Under the pieces are notes generated by a model that was not told where the DNA came from, searched no databases, and saw only the letters and a program-made list of their open reading frames with translations. Shown piece after piece: positions 8,159 through 16,402 of a stretch of 64,000 nt of DNA; position 1 is the stretch's first letter; each line of letters begins with the position of its first letter. A program made the translations under genes and the position numbers. Source of the stretch: Catenulispora rubra (GTDB lineage Bacteria; Actinomycetota; Actinomycetes; Streptomycetales; Catenulisporaceae). The stretch spans positions 44,357 to 108,356 of the forward strand of contig NZ_JAACYW010000007.1 in the NCBI RefSeq assembly GCF_015356825.1, in the 5' to 3' direction.

Positions 8159-9319
8159 ATGAAGGCGATCGTGGTGGGGGCGGGATTCGGGGGACTCACG
8201 GCCGCGGCGGGGCTGTTCCAGCGCGGGTGGGACGTGACGGTCGTCGAGCGGGCGCCGGAGCTGCGGCCGGTGGGCTCGGGCCTGGCTGTTGCGCCGAACG
8301 GGTTGCGGGCGCTGGACACGCTGGGAGCCGGCGACGCGGTGCGGAAGCTGGCGGCGTTCCAGGGGGACGCCGCGGTGACCCGCTCCGACGGCCGGGTGAT
8401 TGCCCGCACCGCGAGCAAGGCCATCATCCGGCGGTTCGGGGACGCGGTGATCCCGGCGACCCGGTCCTCGGTGATGGACGTGATCTCCGGGCTGCTGCCT
8501 GCGGATACGTTCCGGTTGGGCGTCGAGGCCAAGGGGGTCGAGGCGGGCGGCGCTTCCCGGCGGCCGCGTCTGCTGACAGACTCCGGGCCGCTGGAAGCGG
8601 ATCTGATCGTGGCCGCGGACGGAGTGAACTCGGTTCTTCGCAAGGCTCTGTTTCCGGAGCACCCCGGTGCCGTCTACAGCGGCACCACCGCGTGGCGCCT
8701 TCTCGTTCCCACGCCCAAGGGCGACTTTCTGCCCGGCGAGGTGTGGGGCGGCAGCCAGGTCTTCGGGATCACGCCCCTGGCCGACGGCCGGACGTATGCC
8801 TATGCCGCTGACTACGCCGAACCCGGCATCACTTATCCGGACGAGAGAGCTGAGCTGCTAAGGCGTTTCGGCGCCTGGCACTTCCCGGTCCCCCAACTCA
8901 TCTCCGCAGCGGATCCCGAGACCGTTCTGCACAACGACATCTACGAGATCGCCCAACCGTTGTCCGCGTACCACCGCGGTGCGGTCGCGATCCTCGGCGA
9001 CGCGGCGCACGCCATGACGCCGCACCTGGGGCAGGGAGCGAATCAGGCCATGGAGGACGGCGTTACCTTGGCGGCGCTTGTGGGGCCGTCTCAGAGCTCT
9101 ACAGAGGTCGTCACTGCGCTCGCGCAATACACCGCTCTGCGCGCCCCCAGAGGGGCGGACATGGTGCGCCGGTCGCATCGGATGGGTGCTCTGACCCAGA
9201 GCACGTCGCGGCCCAAGGAAGCGTTGCGGAACCTGGGGATGCGACTCGCCGGGCGGCTCGTGCCGGATCTGGCGCTTCGGGCGATGGATCCGGTGGTCGC
9301 ATGGCAGCCGCCTCAGTGA
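8159..9319 (+). CDS. FAD-dependent aromatic-ring-type monooxygenase
   Basis: 386 aa, group A flavoprotein monooxygenase. The dinucleotide fold is VVGAGFGGLTAAAGL with the acidic strand end VVERAPEL; the DG motif lies in VAADGVNSVLRKALF and the second FAD motif in ILGDAAHAMTPHLGQGANQAMEDG. A GAGGAG site precedes the ATG. These enzymes use NAD(P)H and O2 to hydroxylate aromatic or polycyclic substrates. Control by the divergent TetR gene suggests an inducible detoxification or catabolic role. The next gene, prephenate dehydratase, starts 17 bases after the stop and may be co-transcribed, though no metabolic link is evident. Confidence 0.9.
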   Translation: MKAIVVGAGFGGLTAAAGLFQRGWDVTVVERAPELRPVGSGLAVAPNGLRALDTLGAGDAVRKLAAFQGDAAVTRSDGRVIARTASKAIIRRFGDAVIPATRSSVMDVISGLLPADTFRLGVEAKGVEAGGASRRPRLLTDSGPLEADLIVAADGVNSVLRKALFPEHPGAVYSGTTAWRLLVPTPKGDFLPGEVWGGSQVFGITPLADGRTYAYAADYAEPGITYPDERAELLRRFGAWHFPVPQLISAADPETVLHNDIYEIAQPLSAYHRGAVAILGDAAHAMTPHLGQGANQAMEDGVTLAALVGPSQSSTEVVTALAQYTALRAPRGADMVRRSHRMGALTQSTSRPKEALRNLGMRLAGRLVPDLALRAMDPVVAWQPPQ

Positions 9320-9335
9320 CCGTAGGCTAGGCCGC

Positions 9336-10280
9336 ATGACCAAGAAAGCGTCGCCTCCCGTCCTGACTCGCTACGGCTTCCTGGGCCCGGCGGGGACGTT
9401 TACCGAGGCGGCGCTTCTTCGCGTTCCCGGGGCCCGGGAGGCGGAGCGGGTTCCGTACGAGTCCGTCCCGGCCGCGCTGGACGCGGTACGGCGCGGCGAG
9501 GTGGCGGGCGCGGTCGTCGCGTTCGAGAACTCGGTGGAGGGCGCGGTCCCGGCGACCCTCGACGACCTGTCCACCGAGGAACCGCCGCTGCACATCGTGC
9601 GGGAGATCCTGCTGCCGGTGGAGTTCGCGCTCATGGGGCGGCCCGACACGGCGCTCGCCGACATCAAGACGGTGTCGAGCCATCCGCACGCCTATCCGCA
9701 GTGCCGCCGCTGGCTGGCCGAGAACCTGCCGGACGCGCGCTGGGTCGCGGCGTCGTCCAACGCGGACGCGGCGCGGCTGGTCTCCGAAGGCGTGCACGAC
9801 GCCGCCCTGGCGGGATCCTTCGCGGCGCCGTTCTACCGGCTCACGCTGCTCGCGGAGAACATCCACGATGTGGAAGGGGCGGTCACCCGCTTCGTGATGG
9901 TGGTGCCGCCCGGCGCGCCGCCGGCCCGGACCGGTGCGGACAAGACATCCCTCGCGGTGGTGCTGAGGGACAACCACCCCGGCGCGCTCCTTGAGATCCT
10001 TGAGGAGTTCGCGGTCCGGGGCGTGGACCTGATGCGGATCGAGTCGCGGCCCACGCGGTCGAAGCTGGGGACCTACTGGTTCTCCATCGACTGCGAGGGG
10101 CACCTCGACGACGCGCGGGTCGGGGAAGTGCTCACCGGCCTGCGGCGGGTCGCCGCCGAAGTCCGGTACCTCGGCAGCTACCCGCGCGCGGACGGCCTCG
10201 CCGCCGAGGTCCGCAGGGGGACCTCCGACGAGGACTTCCGCGAGGCCGCCGAGTGGTTGGCCGGCCTCAGGAACCGATGA
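9336..10280 (+). CDS. pheA: Prephenate dehydratase
   Basis: 314 aa. Starts RYGFLGPAGTFTEAALL, the canonical N-terminus of the PDT domain. The catalytic Thr-Arg-Phe motif occurs in EGAVTRFVMV. The C-terminal ACT domain (about 205-285) contains GALLEILEEFAVRGVDLMRIESRP, including the ESRP phenylalanine-binding signature, so feedback inhibition by L-Phe is expected. It converts prephenate to phenylpyruvate in the cytoplasm. Monofunctional, with no chorismate mutase domain, as usual in actinobacteria. Its last 14 bases overlap the end of the convergent gene. Confidence 0.95.
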   Translation: MTKKASPPVLTRYGFLGPAGTFTEAALLRVPGAREAERVPYESVPAALDAVRRGEVAGAVVAFENSVEGAVPATLDDLSTEEPPLHIVREILLPVEFALMGRPDTALADIKTVSSHPHAYPQCRRWLAENLPDARWVAASSNADAARLVSEGVHDAALAGSFAAPFYRLTLLAENIHDVEGAVTRFVMVVPPGAPPARTGADKTSLAVVLRDNHPGALLEILEEFAVRGVDLMRIESRPTRSKLGTYWFSIDCEGHLDDARVGEVLTGLRRVAAEVRYLGSYPRADGLAAEVRRGTSDEDFREAAEWLAGLRNR

Positions 10281-11097
10281 GCGAGTTCAGCAGGGCCTCC
10301 CGCTCGGAGATCGCCGTGTAGAGCTGCTCGGAGATGGAGCGCAGCGCGGTCAGCGAGTCGTACTGGTAGGCCGCGAGCACGTCCGCCATGGGGTTCTCCA
10401 TCAGCGTCTGCCGCTCCAGCGCCAGCTCCGCCTGCTTCGCGCGCAGCCAGATCAGCCGGCCGCGCAGCCACAGTTCGCGCTGCGGGTTGTCCTTCGCCGG
10501 GCCCGAGGACGTCAGCGACCACTCCTCACTGAGCTTCTGGAGCCCGGGCAGGTCGTCCTTCTCGTAGGCGGCGTTCACGCGGGTGATGAAGGCGTGCCGG
10601 CGCGCGATCTCCGTCGGGTTCTGGACGAGGTCCGGGTGGGACCGGCGGGCCAGTTCCCGGTAGAGGCGCTGTGCGGTCTTGCTGGGCCGCACCGGCGTGT
10701 CGGGGTCCGGCTTGGGTGCCGCGGGCTCCTCGCGGGGCCTGCGCGGCGTCTCGGACTGCTCTGAGCCTTCCTCCTCGTCGTCGAGCAGGCCGGCGTTCGC
10801 GGCGGCGAACAACATCGGGTCTTCGCCGTCCACGCGGGCCCGGGCCTCCACCGCACGGCGGATGGCTTCGGGGTCGCCGGTCATGGCGGCTTCGGTCTCG
10901 GCGGTGAGCGCGTCCAGTTCGTCCAGCCGGCCGTACAACGGGCCCAGCTGGATCTGGTGCAGCCGGGTGAACTGGTCCAACTCGGCACGCAGCGACTCGA
11001 CGGCCACCTGCGTGTCGAGCAGGGCCGTCTCGGCCACCACGACGGCGTCTTCCAGATTCTGGAACAACGGCTCACTCATTGCCTGGGCAGTCTCCAC
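10267..11097 (-). CDS. J-domain-like coiled-coil protein of unknown role
   Basis: 276 aa with a GTG start (AGGA about 7 nt upstream); the ATG at 11079 is an alternative. Residues 1-70 are helical and likely coiled coil. Residues 90-130 are acidic and Pro-rich. Then follows a J-domain-like stretch, RLYRELARRSHPDLV with the HPD tripeptide that stimulates DnaK, and RRHAFITRVNAAYEK matching the helix IV region. A second helical segment (about 195-270, QRELWLRGRLIWLRAKQ) closes the protein. The HPD suggests an Hsp70 cochaperone, but no Gly/Phe or zinc region is present. The 3' end overlaps pheA by 14 bases in convergent orientation. Confidence 0.7.
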   Translation of the reverse strand: METAQAMSEPLFQNLEDAVVVAETALLDTQVAVESLRAELDQFTRLHQIQLGPLYGRLDELDALTAETEAAMTGDPEAIRRAVEARARVDGEDPMLFAAANAGLLDDEEEGSEQSETPRRPREEPAAPKPDPDTPVRPSKTAQRLYRELARRSHPDLVQNPTEIARRHAFITRVNAAYEKDDLPGLQKLSEEWSLTSSGPAKDNPQRELWLRGRLIWLRAKQAELALERQTLMENPMADVLAAYQYDSLTALRSISEQLYTAISEREALLNSLIGS

Positions 11098-11196
11098 GGT
11101 TGGTCCTCACAGATGTACTCAGGGCACTGCGGCAGAGAGGGTACAGGAGCGACAAGGGGTGACGGCTCCGTCTTCGGGCGTACTGTGGTGCGCAGG

Positions 11197-11961
11197 ATGA
11201 TCGACCTTAACGCAGATCTGGGCGAAGGCTTCGGCCGTTGGCGGCTCGGAGACGATGACGCCCTGCTGGAGCTGGTCACCAGCGCCAACGTCGCCTGCGG
11301 CTTCCACGCCGGCGATCCCTCCACCATGCGCCGGGTCTGTGCGGCGGCCATCGGCCGCGGTGTACGGGTCGGTGCCCAGGTCGGCTACCGTGACCTGGCC
11401 GGCTTCGGCCGCCGCGACATCGAGTACGACCCCCACGAGCTGGCTGACGATGTGCTCTTTCAGATCGGTGCCCTGGACGCCTTCGCCAGAGCAGCCGGCG
11501 ACCGGGTGCGCTACGTGAAGCCGCACGGGGCCCTGTACAACCGTATCGTGCACGACGCGGTCCAAGCCGAGGCGGTCGTCCGCGCGGTGGTGGCATTCTC
11601 CTCCGCCTACGACGTCCAGATCCCGGTCCTGGGCCTTCCCGGCTCAGTATTCCTTGAACTGGCAACCACCGCAGGCCTTCCGACCGTAGCGGAAGCCTTC
11701 ACCGACCGCGCCTACACGGCCCAGGGAACCCTGGTCCCCCGCTCGACCCCGGGCTCAGTCCTGACGGAGCCCGACGAAGTCGCGGGCCGCGCGGTGGAAA
11801 TGGCCGTGTCCGGCACGGTCGTGGCGATCGACGGAACGATGGTGAACGTCGCGGCGCGATCGCTGTGCGTGCACGGGGATTCGCCGTCCGCGGTCGCCCT
11901 GGCATCCGCGGTACGCGACGGACTACGGTCGGTGGGCGTCGAGGTCGGCGCGTTCACGTGA
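11197..11961 (+). CDS. pxpA: 5-oxoprolinase subunit A (LamB/YcsF family)
   Basis: 254 aa beginning MIDLNADLGEGFGRWRLGDD, the signature N-terminus of the family; the upstream in-frame extension overlaps the promoter of the J-domain gene. Other hallmarks: ANVACGFHAGDP, VGAQVGYRDLAGFGRR and VRYVKPHGALYN. With PxpB and PxpC it performs ATP-dependent hydrolysis of 5-oxoproline to glutamate. PxpBC are not adjacent here, which is unusual since they are generally clustered. Confidence 0.92.
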   Translation: MIDLNADLGEGFGRWRLGDDDALLELVTSANVACGFHAGDPSTMRRVCAAAIGRGVRVGAQVGYRDLAGFGRRDIEYDPHELADDVLFQIGALDAFARAAGDRVRYVKPHGALYNRIVHDAVQAEAVVRAVVAFSSAYDVQIPVLGLPGSVFLELATTAGLPTVAEAFTDRAYTAQGTLVPRSTPGSVLTEPDEVAGRAVEMAVSGTVVAIDGTMVNVAARSLCVHGDSPSAVALASAVRDGLRSVGVEVGAFT

Positions 11962-12075
11962 GCACGGCGGGCTGTTGAGGCGTGGCGGACGACTTGCCAC
12001 GCACAAGATCGATTATCTGCATACGAGGACTGAGTTCGCTCCTGCCCTGGTGGCTTTGGTGGTAGGTCTTGTTCA

Positions 12076-12140
12076 GCCGACCATCCGGCGACGGGGGGAT
12101 ATCCCGTGACCGGGCCGGGATCCGCATCCGGATGGTCGGC
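12076..12140. terminator. Long stem-loop between convergent genes
   Basis: GCCGACCATCCGG (12076-12088) pairs exactly with 12128-12140. The 39 bases between can form an inner hairpin (ACGGG...CCCGT, from 12090). It lies between pxpA (ends 11961) and the convergent gene ending at 12162. The remainder of 11962-12161 shows nothing else recognisable. Confidence 0.55.
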
Positions 12141-12161
12141 GGCTGGTGTTGACGCGAGGTG

Positions 12162-13400
12162 TCAGGTCGCCGTGCCGGACTGGCCGCGTGGCGGGTTCAT
12201 GTATGCGCCGAGTGTGGCCCGGGCCAGTGAGGATTGTGCGCGGGAGAGAAAGCGCGAGCCGGGGCTGGAGCCGGGCTCAGAATCCTTCTCGGAGTCGCCA
12301 TCGGGTTTGGGCTTGGGCTGGGGGTTCGAGTCGGTTCGCTGGCGTGGGACGCGCGGTTGGATCTGCGGCCGATCCGGATTCGGCATGGCGATGGCGACGG
12401 GCACTACGAAAGCCGACACCTTCGCCGGGCCGGGATCGATCGTTGTTGGGATGGCGATTGCGGCTGGCGGGGCCGGGTTCGCACCAGTGGGCGGTGTCGC
12501 AGCGGTGGACGTGGCTGGCGCGGCGGTAGGCGCGGCCGGGTTCGCACCGATGGGTGCTACGAAAGCCGGTTTGTTTGCCAGGCCGGTGTCGGTGGGCGGT
12601 TTCGCAGTGGTGGATATGGCTGGCGCGGCGGAGTCTGCCGTGGTGTCGGCAGTGGTCCGGCCCGAGATGCTTGGCGCTGCGGAAGATTGGGCGGCTGGCC
12701 GGGCTTCCGGAGATGGCGCGGCAGAGGCGGGCGTGGTTTCGGCGGCACGGTGCCGCGGGGCGCTTGGCGCTGTGGTCTCTGTTGAGCGGGTATCAGGCGC
12801 GGGCACTTCCGCTGTCGCCGCGGTGTCGGCGTTTGTGTCGGAGCTCGGCGCAGCGTTTGTGTTCAAGCTGGCGGTGTCATTCGGGAGGCTTGGCTCAGTG
12901 GCGTCCGTAGGGCCAGCGTTAGGCGCCAGCCTTTCCGTCGGCGCCGAGGTAGCGACGGCGGCGCTGTCCTCCTCGACGATGCTGAGCAGCAGCTCCGGCG
13001 TCGGTCGCAGGGTGTCGGGGTGGATCCAGCCCTGCTTGACGGCTTCCTGCTGGCAGCCGGTGCGGGAGCGGCCGTGGGCCAGGGAGATGGTCTTCCAGCT
13101 CTCGCCGGCGCGGACGCGGCGGAGGAGGTCTGTGCGCTCCTCGTCGGTCCAGCGGGTGCCGTGTTTGGGCCACTGGGCCTTGCGGCGGGCGGTTTCGGGG
13201 TTGGGTTGTTTGGCGAACCAGGTGATGGAGCGGAGTTGGCCCTGGGCGGCCACGTAGACGACGTCGCCTTGGTGGTGGAAGACGAGTTGGTCGTCGTGGA
13301 ACTCGACGCCGTCGGCGGGGATCATCAGTTGGGCGCCCGGGGTGGTGTCGGGGGCGGCTATGAGTTCCGCGCGGAGCCAGGGTTGGGTGTAGGTGGTCAT
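12162..13400 (-). CDS. Unknown protein: Myb/HTH-like N-terminal half, long Ala/Thr/Pro repetitive tail
   Basis: 412 aa from the ATG at 13400, preceded by GAGGGGGAA. Residues 1-75 form a compact domain (MTTYTQPWLRAELIAAP) with a beta-rich HDDQLVFHHQGDVVYVAAQG segment. Residues about 80-130 read GTRWTDEERTDLLRRVRAG, ESWKTISLAHGRSRTGCQ, then QEAVKQGW, resembling a SANT/Myb or homeodomain-like helix-turn-helix. From about residue 150 the protein is low complexity, rich in A, T, P and S, with internal duplications, ending in a basic segment. I do not recognise a named family. Disorder of the tail and DNA binding by the N-terminal half are inferred. A 383-codon antisense frame over the same DNA is judged spurious. 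Confidence 0.75.
   Translation of the reverse strand: MTTYTQPWLRAELIAAPDTTPGAQLMIPADGVEFHDDQLVFHHQGDVVYVAAQGQLRSITWFAKQPNPETARRKAQWPKHGTRWTDEERTDLLRRVRAGESWKTISLAHGRSRTGCQQEAVKQGWIHPDTLRPTPELLLSIVEEDSAAVATSAPTERLAPNAGPTDATEPSLPNDTASLNTNAAPSSDTNADTAATAEVPAPDTRSTETTAPSAPRHRAAETTPASAAPSPEARPAAQSSAAPSISGRTTADTTADSAAPAISTTAKPPTDTGLANKPAFVAPIGANPAAPTAAPATSTAATPPTGANPAPPAAIAIPTTIDPGPAKVSAFVVPVAIAMPNPDRPQIQPRVPRQRTDSNPQPKPKPDGDSEKDSEPGSSPGSRFLSRAQSSLARATLGAYMNPPRGQSGTAT
12404..12631. repeat. Imperfect internal duplication in the repetitive tail
   Basis: CTACGAAAGCCG occurs at 12404 and again at 12557. The sequence GGTGGA-GTGGCTGGCGCGGCGG occurs near 12505-12526 and, with A changes, near 12609-12631. 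The intervening GCCGGGTTCGCACC motif is also doubled. The two copies differ in length, so indels followed duplication. Confidence 0.6.
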
Positions 13401-13502
13401 TGTTCCCCCTCTGTGGTGGTTTGGAGCTTGTTTCACCAGGGTGACAGAGGGGTCTGACAGGTTATAGGGCGTTTCGGGTGATGCGGGATAAGACGTCTTA
13501 TA

Positions 13503-13781
13503 TTACCGCTCGTGCTTCTGGCGCTTCTTGGCGCGGGTGCGGGTCAGCAGGAGGCTGGTCAGCATGCCGGCGAGGAAGGTGCCCGCCAGGGTCAGCCACA
13601 TGGGGCTGGTCACCGTCGCCACCCAGAAGGTGATGCTGGCCTTGTGGGTGTTGGCCAGGATGAACCAGATCGCCACCACGGCGATGACGATGCCGCCGAT
13701 CATGCGGGAGCGCTGGGCTTTGTCGGCCGCGGTGCGCGGAGCTTGCGGGGCCGGTGGGGGCTGCGGCGCTTCGGTCGTCAT
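13503..13781 (-). CDS. Small membrane protein, LapA/DUF1049-like
   Basis: 92 aa, ATG at 13781 with GAGG upstream. A Pro/Ala-rich cytoplasmic leader of about 25 residues precedes two hydrophobic helices, IGGIVIAVVAIWFILANTH and MWLTLAGTFLAGMLTSLLL, joined by KASITFWVATVTSP, and a basic tail TRTRAKKRQKHER. The pattern of ILANTH, then an ITFW strand, then the second helix resembles LapA (DUF1049) envelope proteins. Function unknown; a role in envelope or LPS-like assembly is known only in Gram-negatives. Confidence 0.8.
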   Translation of the reverse strand: MTTEAPQPPPAPQAPRTAADKAQRSRMIGGIVIAVVAIWFILANTHKASITFWVATVTSPMWLTLAGTFLAGMLTSLLLTRTRAKKRQKHER

Positions 13782-13861
13782 GTCCGGGCCTCTTACCGGG
13801 GCCGGGGTTCGGGAACCGTGCGTTGCCCCGAACAGGGGACAGGGGACTGTCGCGGGGACCG

Positions 13862-14434
13862 TCAGCGGCCGTTGAGGGAGAAGACCACTGAGCCGAAGGC
13901 CACCTCGTCGCCGGGGTGGACGGCGGTGGGCGCCGTGATGCGCCAGCCGTTGACCCGGGTGCCGTTGGTGGAGTCCAGGTCGACCAGGAACCAGCCGGCC
14001 GGGGAGCGGCGGAACTCGGCGTGGTAGCGGGACACCGTGGTGTCGAACAGCTGGAGGTCGCACTCGGGCATGCGGCCGATGCGCAGGATGCCCTGGGGTC
14101 CGCCGCCGGGCAGGGACAGGCGCGGCAGGGAGGGGCCGCGCCAGGCCGCCTTGACCTTGAAGCGGAAGTGCGCGACGGCCGACACCGCGTTCACCACGCG
14201 CTGGCCGAAGCCCGGCTCCTCGGCCGGGATCGGCAGGTCGGAGACGAGCTGGGTCAGCTCGGTGTGCGACCGCACCGCCAGGGCCCGGTCGATGCGCCGG
14301 GCGAACGTGTCGCCGGACAGCCGGCCGGCCTCGGCGCCGGCGGCCAGAGCCTCGATGGCGTCGTCGCGCTCGGCATCAGACGGCCGATGGTCCGGTGGCT
14401 GCCACGCCCCGTTCCCGAACGAAGGACCTCCCAT
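13862..14434 (-). CDS. DUF1707 plus FHA-domain protein
   Basis: 190 aa from the ATG at 14434; a TTG five codons earlier (14449) is possible. Residues about 18-70 (RPSDAERDDAIEALAAG to ELTQLVSDLP) are the actinobacterial DUF1707 domain. The C-terminal ~85 residues are a forkhead-associated domain with GRMPECDLQL, SRYHAEFR and DLDSTNGTRVNG, which binds phosphothreonine. A linker of about 35 residues joins them. Substrates phosphorylated by PknB-type kinases such as the one at 197-1861 are natural partners, but that pairing is inference. Confidence 0.9.
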   Translation of the reverse strand: MGGPSFGNGAWQPPDHRPSDAERDDAIEALAAGAEAGRLSGDTFARRIDRALAVRSHTELTQLVSDLPIPAEEPGFGQRVVNAVSAVAHFRFKVKAAWRGPSLPRLSLPGGGPQGILRIGRMPECDLQLFDTTVSRYHAEFRRSPAGWFLVDLDSTNGTRVNGWRITAPTAVHPGDEVAFGSVVFSLNGR

Positions 14435-14500
14435 GGAGCGATTGTCCAATGTCGGCGGATCGGGTGTCCAGCAAGACCGCGGGGGTGCTCGAACCCTGTG

Positions 14501-15778
14501 TCACCCCCGGGGGTCCGCCACCTGCCCGAAGAACAGGATCTGGCCCGTCACGGTGTCCCGGATGAGGAAGAGGAAAGGCCGGTCGACATGCATTTCCGTG
14601 GTCTGGACCGGAGCCGCGGCGGCGCCGGCCACCACCGTGACGCCCGAGGCCGCGGCCGCGGTGGTGCCGTCCTCGTCCACGGCGACATGGGTCTTCTGCA
14701 CGACCACGCCGACGTGGAGTGGCTCGGCCTTGGCCGGGATGCCGCTGAGGTCCGCCGCGTTCGGGTCGAACACCGAGGTCATGCCGAGGCTCTTCAACGC
14801 CGATCCCAGCTCACGGCTGGTGTCGAAGCTGAACTTCGGAAGTTGCAGGTCCACCGGCGCCGGTGCGGCCGCACCGGTCATCGCGGTCAGCTCGTCGGCA
14901 GTGAGCGACTTGCGGAAGCTGTCGAAGGAGCCGGCGGCCGGGAGCAGGATGCCCATCGCCAGGTGGTTCTGCTCATACGGCAGCTCCGCGTACTGCCATC
15001 CGCTGCCTTGCGCGTACGCGTAGCTGGTCTCGTTGCTCATCATCGAGACGTTCGCGGTGGTGCCGTTCACCAGGGTGAATGGTCTGTCTGCGGTCTCGCT
15101 CTTCTTGAAGGTATCGGCCCACTTCGCCTTGAGGTACAGGGCATCGGTGAGCGCGAGCCGAGTGTCTGCGGACATGGACCCGGGGCCGAAGAGATCCTTG
15201 ATGAGTCCGTTCGTCTGATCCTCGACCGTCTTGTTGATCGTCTGGCGCGCGGCATCGGGATCGGTGAAGTCGGTCTCGCGGATGCCGGCGTCGAAGGCCG
15301 AGGCCAGCGCCTGTAGGTACGACGGCTGAATCGCGTATCCCTGCTGCGTCCACACGGTGTCGTACTGCTGGAGCTCCGCCTTGTCGGTGAGCTCGCGCTG
15401 CACGGTCGCCGAGTCCAGGGCGCCGAGAGCGTTCGCGAACTGGTCGGCGGACATGGTGGTGTGCATGGTCTTGGCCATCTGGGCCTCGGTCTGCCCCTTG
15501 GCGCCGGGCAACAGCATCGTCAGCACGCCGGCCAGGCTGGTCGGCGAGATCATGACGTTCCCCTCGCCGTCGGCGACGGAGTGGAAGACGTCAATGCCGA
15601 AGGCGTTCACACTGGCCGAGGCGGCGCTCAGGTCGCCCTGCCCGACGGTCGCTCGTGCGGCGTCCGTGCGCACCAGCGAGGCGTTTCCCTTTCCCTGCGC
15701 GGCGCCGCCGGAGGACGAGCACGCCGTCAGAGCGGCGAGGGACGCGGCGGCGATCGCGGCTATCTGCTTGCGTGGCAT
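14501..15778 (-). CDS. Serpin-family serine protease inhibitor, lipoprotein
   Basis: 425 aa. The signal peptide ends in lipobox LTAC (Cys20), so the protein should be anchored outside the membrane. The full serpin fold follows, including FGIDVFHSVADGEGNVMISP, the LKAKWADTF strand, the hinge VDEDGTTAAAASG and the C-terminal signature RPFLFLIRDTVTGQILFFGQV. The small residues of the hinge are those of inhibitory serpins that trap proteases by loop insertion. Counting 17 residues from the hinge Glu places P1 at a Gly/Ala-rich stretch (VAGAAAAP), suggesting elastase- or subtilisin-like targets rather than trypsin-like ones. Bacterial serpins are sporadic. Divergent from the acidic protein at 15859. 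Confidence 0.95.
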   Translation of the reverse strand: MPRKQIAAIAAASLAALTACSSSGGAAQGKGNASLVRTDAARATVGQGDLSAASASVNAFGIDVFHSVADGEGNVMISPTSLAGVLTMLLPGAKGQTEAQMAKTMHTTMSADQFANALGALDSATVQRELTDKAELQQYDTVWTQQGYAIQPSYLQALASAFDAGIRETDFTDPDAARQTINKTVEDQTNGLIKDLFGPGSMSADTRLALTDALYLKAKWADTFKKSETADRPFTLVNGTTANVSMMSNETSYAYAQGSGWQYAELPYEQNHLAMGILLPAAGSFDSFRKSLTADELTAMTGAAAPAPVDLQLPKFSFDTSRELGSALKSLGMTSVFDPNAADLSGIPAKAEPLHVGVVVQKTHVAVDEDGTTAAAASGVTVVAGAAAAPVQTTEMHVDRPFLFLIRDTVTGQILFFGQVADPRG

Positions 15779-15858
15779 GCGGATTGGACGCAGGCCGGGC
15801 CGGTTCGGTTTCGTCCCGGTGGGGGTGACCGTGTCCGGAGTCGATCGTTGAAACGTTC

Positions 15859-16398
15859 ATGAACGCGATGACCGTGCCCCCGATGGCTCCCCCGGCGATG
15901 CCCCAGAACCAGGATCAGGAAGTATCCGAGGAAGTCGTTGACATTCCGCAGCAGTCGGACGCCGGACAGTCGGCGCGGAGCGCTGAGGAGGTGCCCGCGG
16001 ATGTCGCCGCCGGATCGGATCCCGAGGCGGAGTCCGAAACGGATCCCGACACGGAGCCGGCCGGCGAGGTCGGCGATGTCGTCGAGGACAAGGGCGAGAA
16101 GGAAGAGAAAGAGGACAAGGACGAGAAGAAGGCGGCGGCCAAGCCGAAGCGCAAGAGCGCCCCGCGCAAGGCCGCCGGCGCCTCCAAGTCCCTGGTCGTC
16201 CTCAAGGAGGGCCGGGTCCAGTACGCCGACGCCGACGCGGTCGTCGTGGTGGACCTCGACGAGGCCGCCTCCCCCGACACCGACGTGCACGACGTCCTGG
16301 ACCGCCTCACCGAGCTGCGGGAGGCGGCCGAGTCGCCGGCCAAGGCCGACGCGGTCAGGGCCCTGACGGACCTGATCCAGGAGAAGGCTCTCGGCTAG
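15859..16398 (+). CDS. Unknown acidic/lysine-rich protein
   Basis: 179 aa; ATG at 15859 or at 15868. The N-terminal 60 residues are acidic and Gln/Pro-rich. Residues about 75-115 are strongly charged, first Glu/Asp/Lys repeats and then a basic KPKRKSAPRK segment. The C-terminal ~70 residues look folded: SLVVLKEGRVQYADADAVVVVD, then a helix DVHDVLDRLTELREA and a second helix ending LTDLIQEKALG. I do not recognise the family. Basic and acidic low-complexity blocks suggest nucleic-acid or nucleoid association, but nothing shows it. It ends 4 bases before the convergent nitroreductase stop. Confidence 0.6.
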   Translation: MNAMTVPPMAPPAMPQNQDQEVSEEVVDIPQQSDAGQSARSAEEVPADVAAGSDPEAESETDPDTEPAGEVGDVVEDKGEKEEKEDKDEKKAAAKPKRKSAPRKAAGASKSLVVLKEGRVQYADADAVVVVDLDEAASPDTDVHDVLDRLTELREAAESPAKADAVRALTDLIQEKALG

Positions 16399-16402
16399 CG
16401 GA

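Noticed and set aside
12106..13257. 383-codon frame antisense to the repetitive-tail protein
   Set aside because: It is rich in Gly, Ala and Arg and has no domain pattern. The minus-strand frame has a good ribosome site and a folded N-terminal domain, so this one is a GC-bias shadow.
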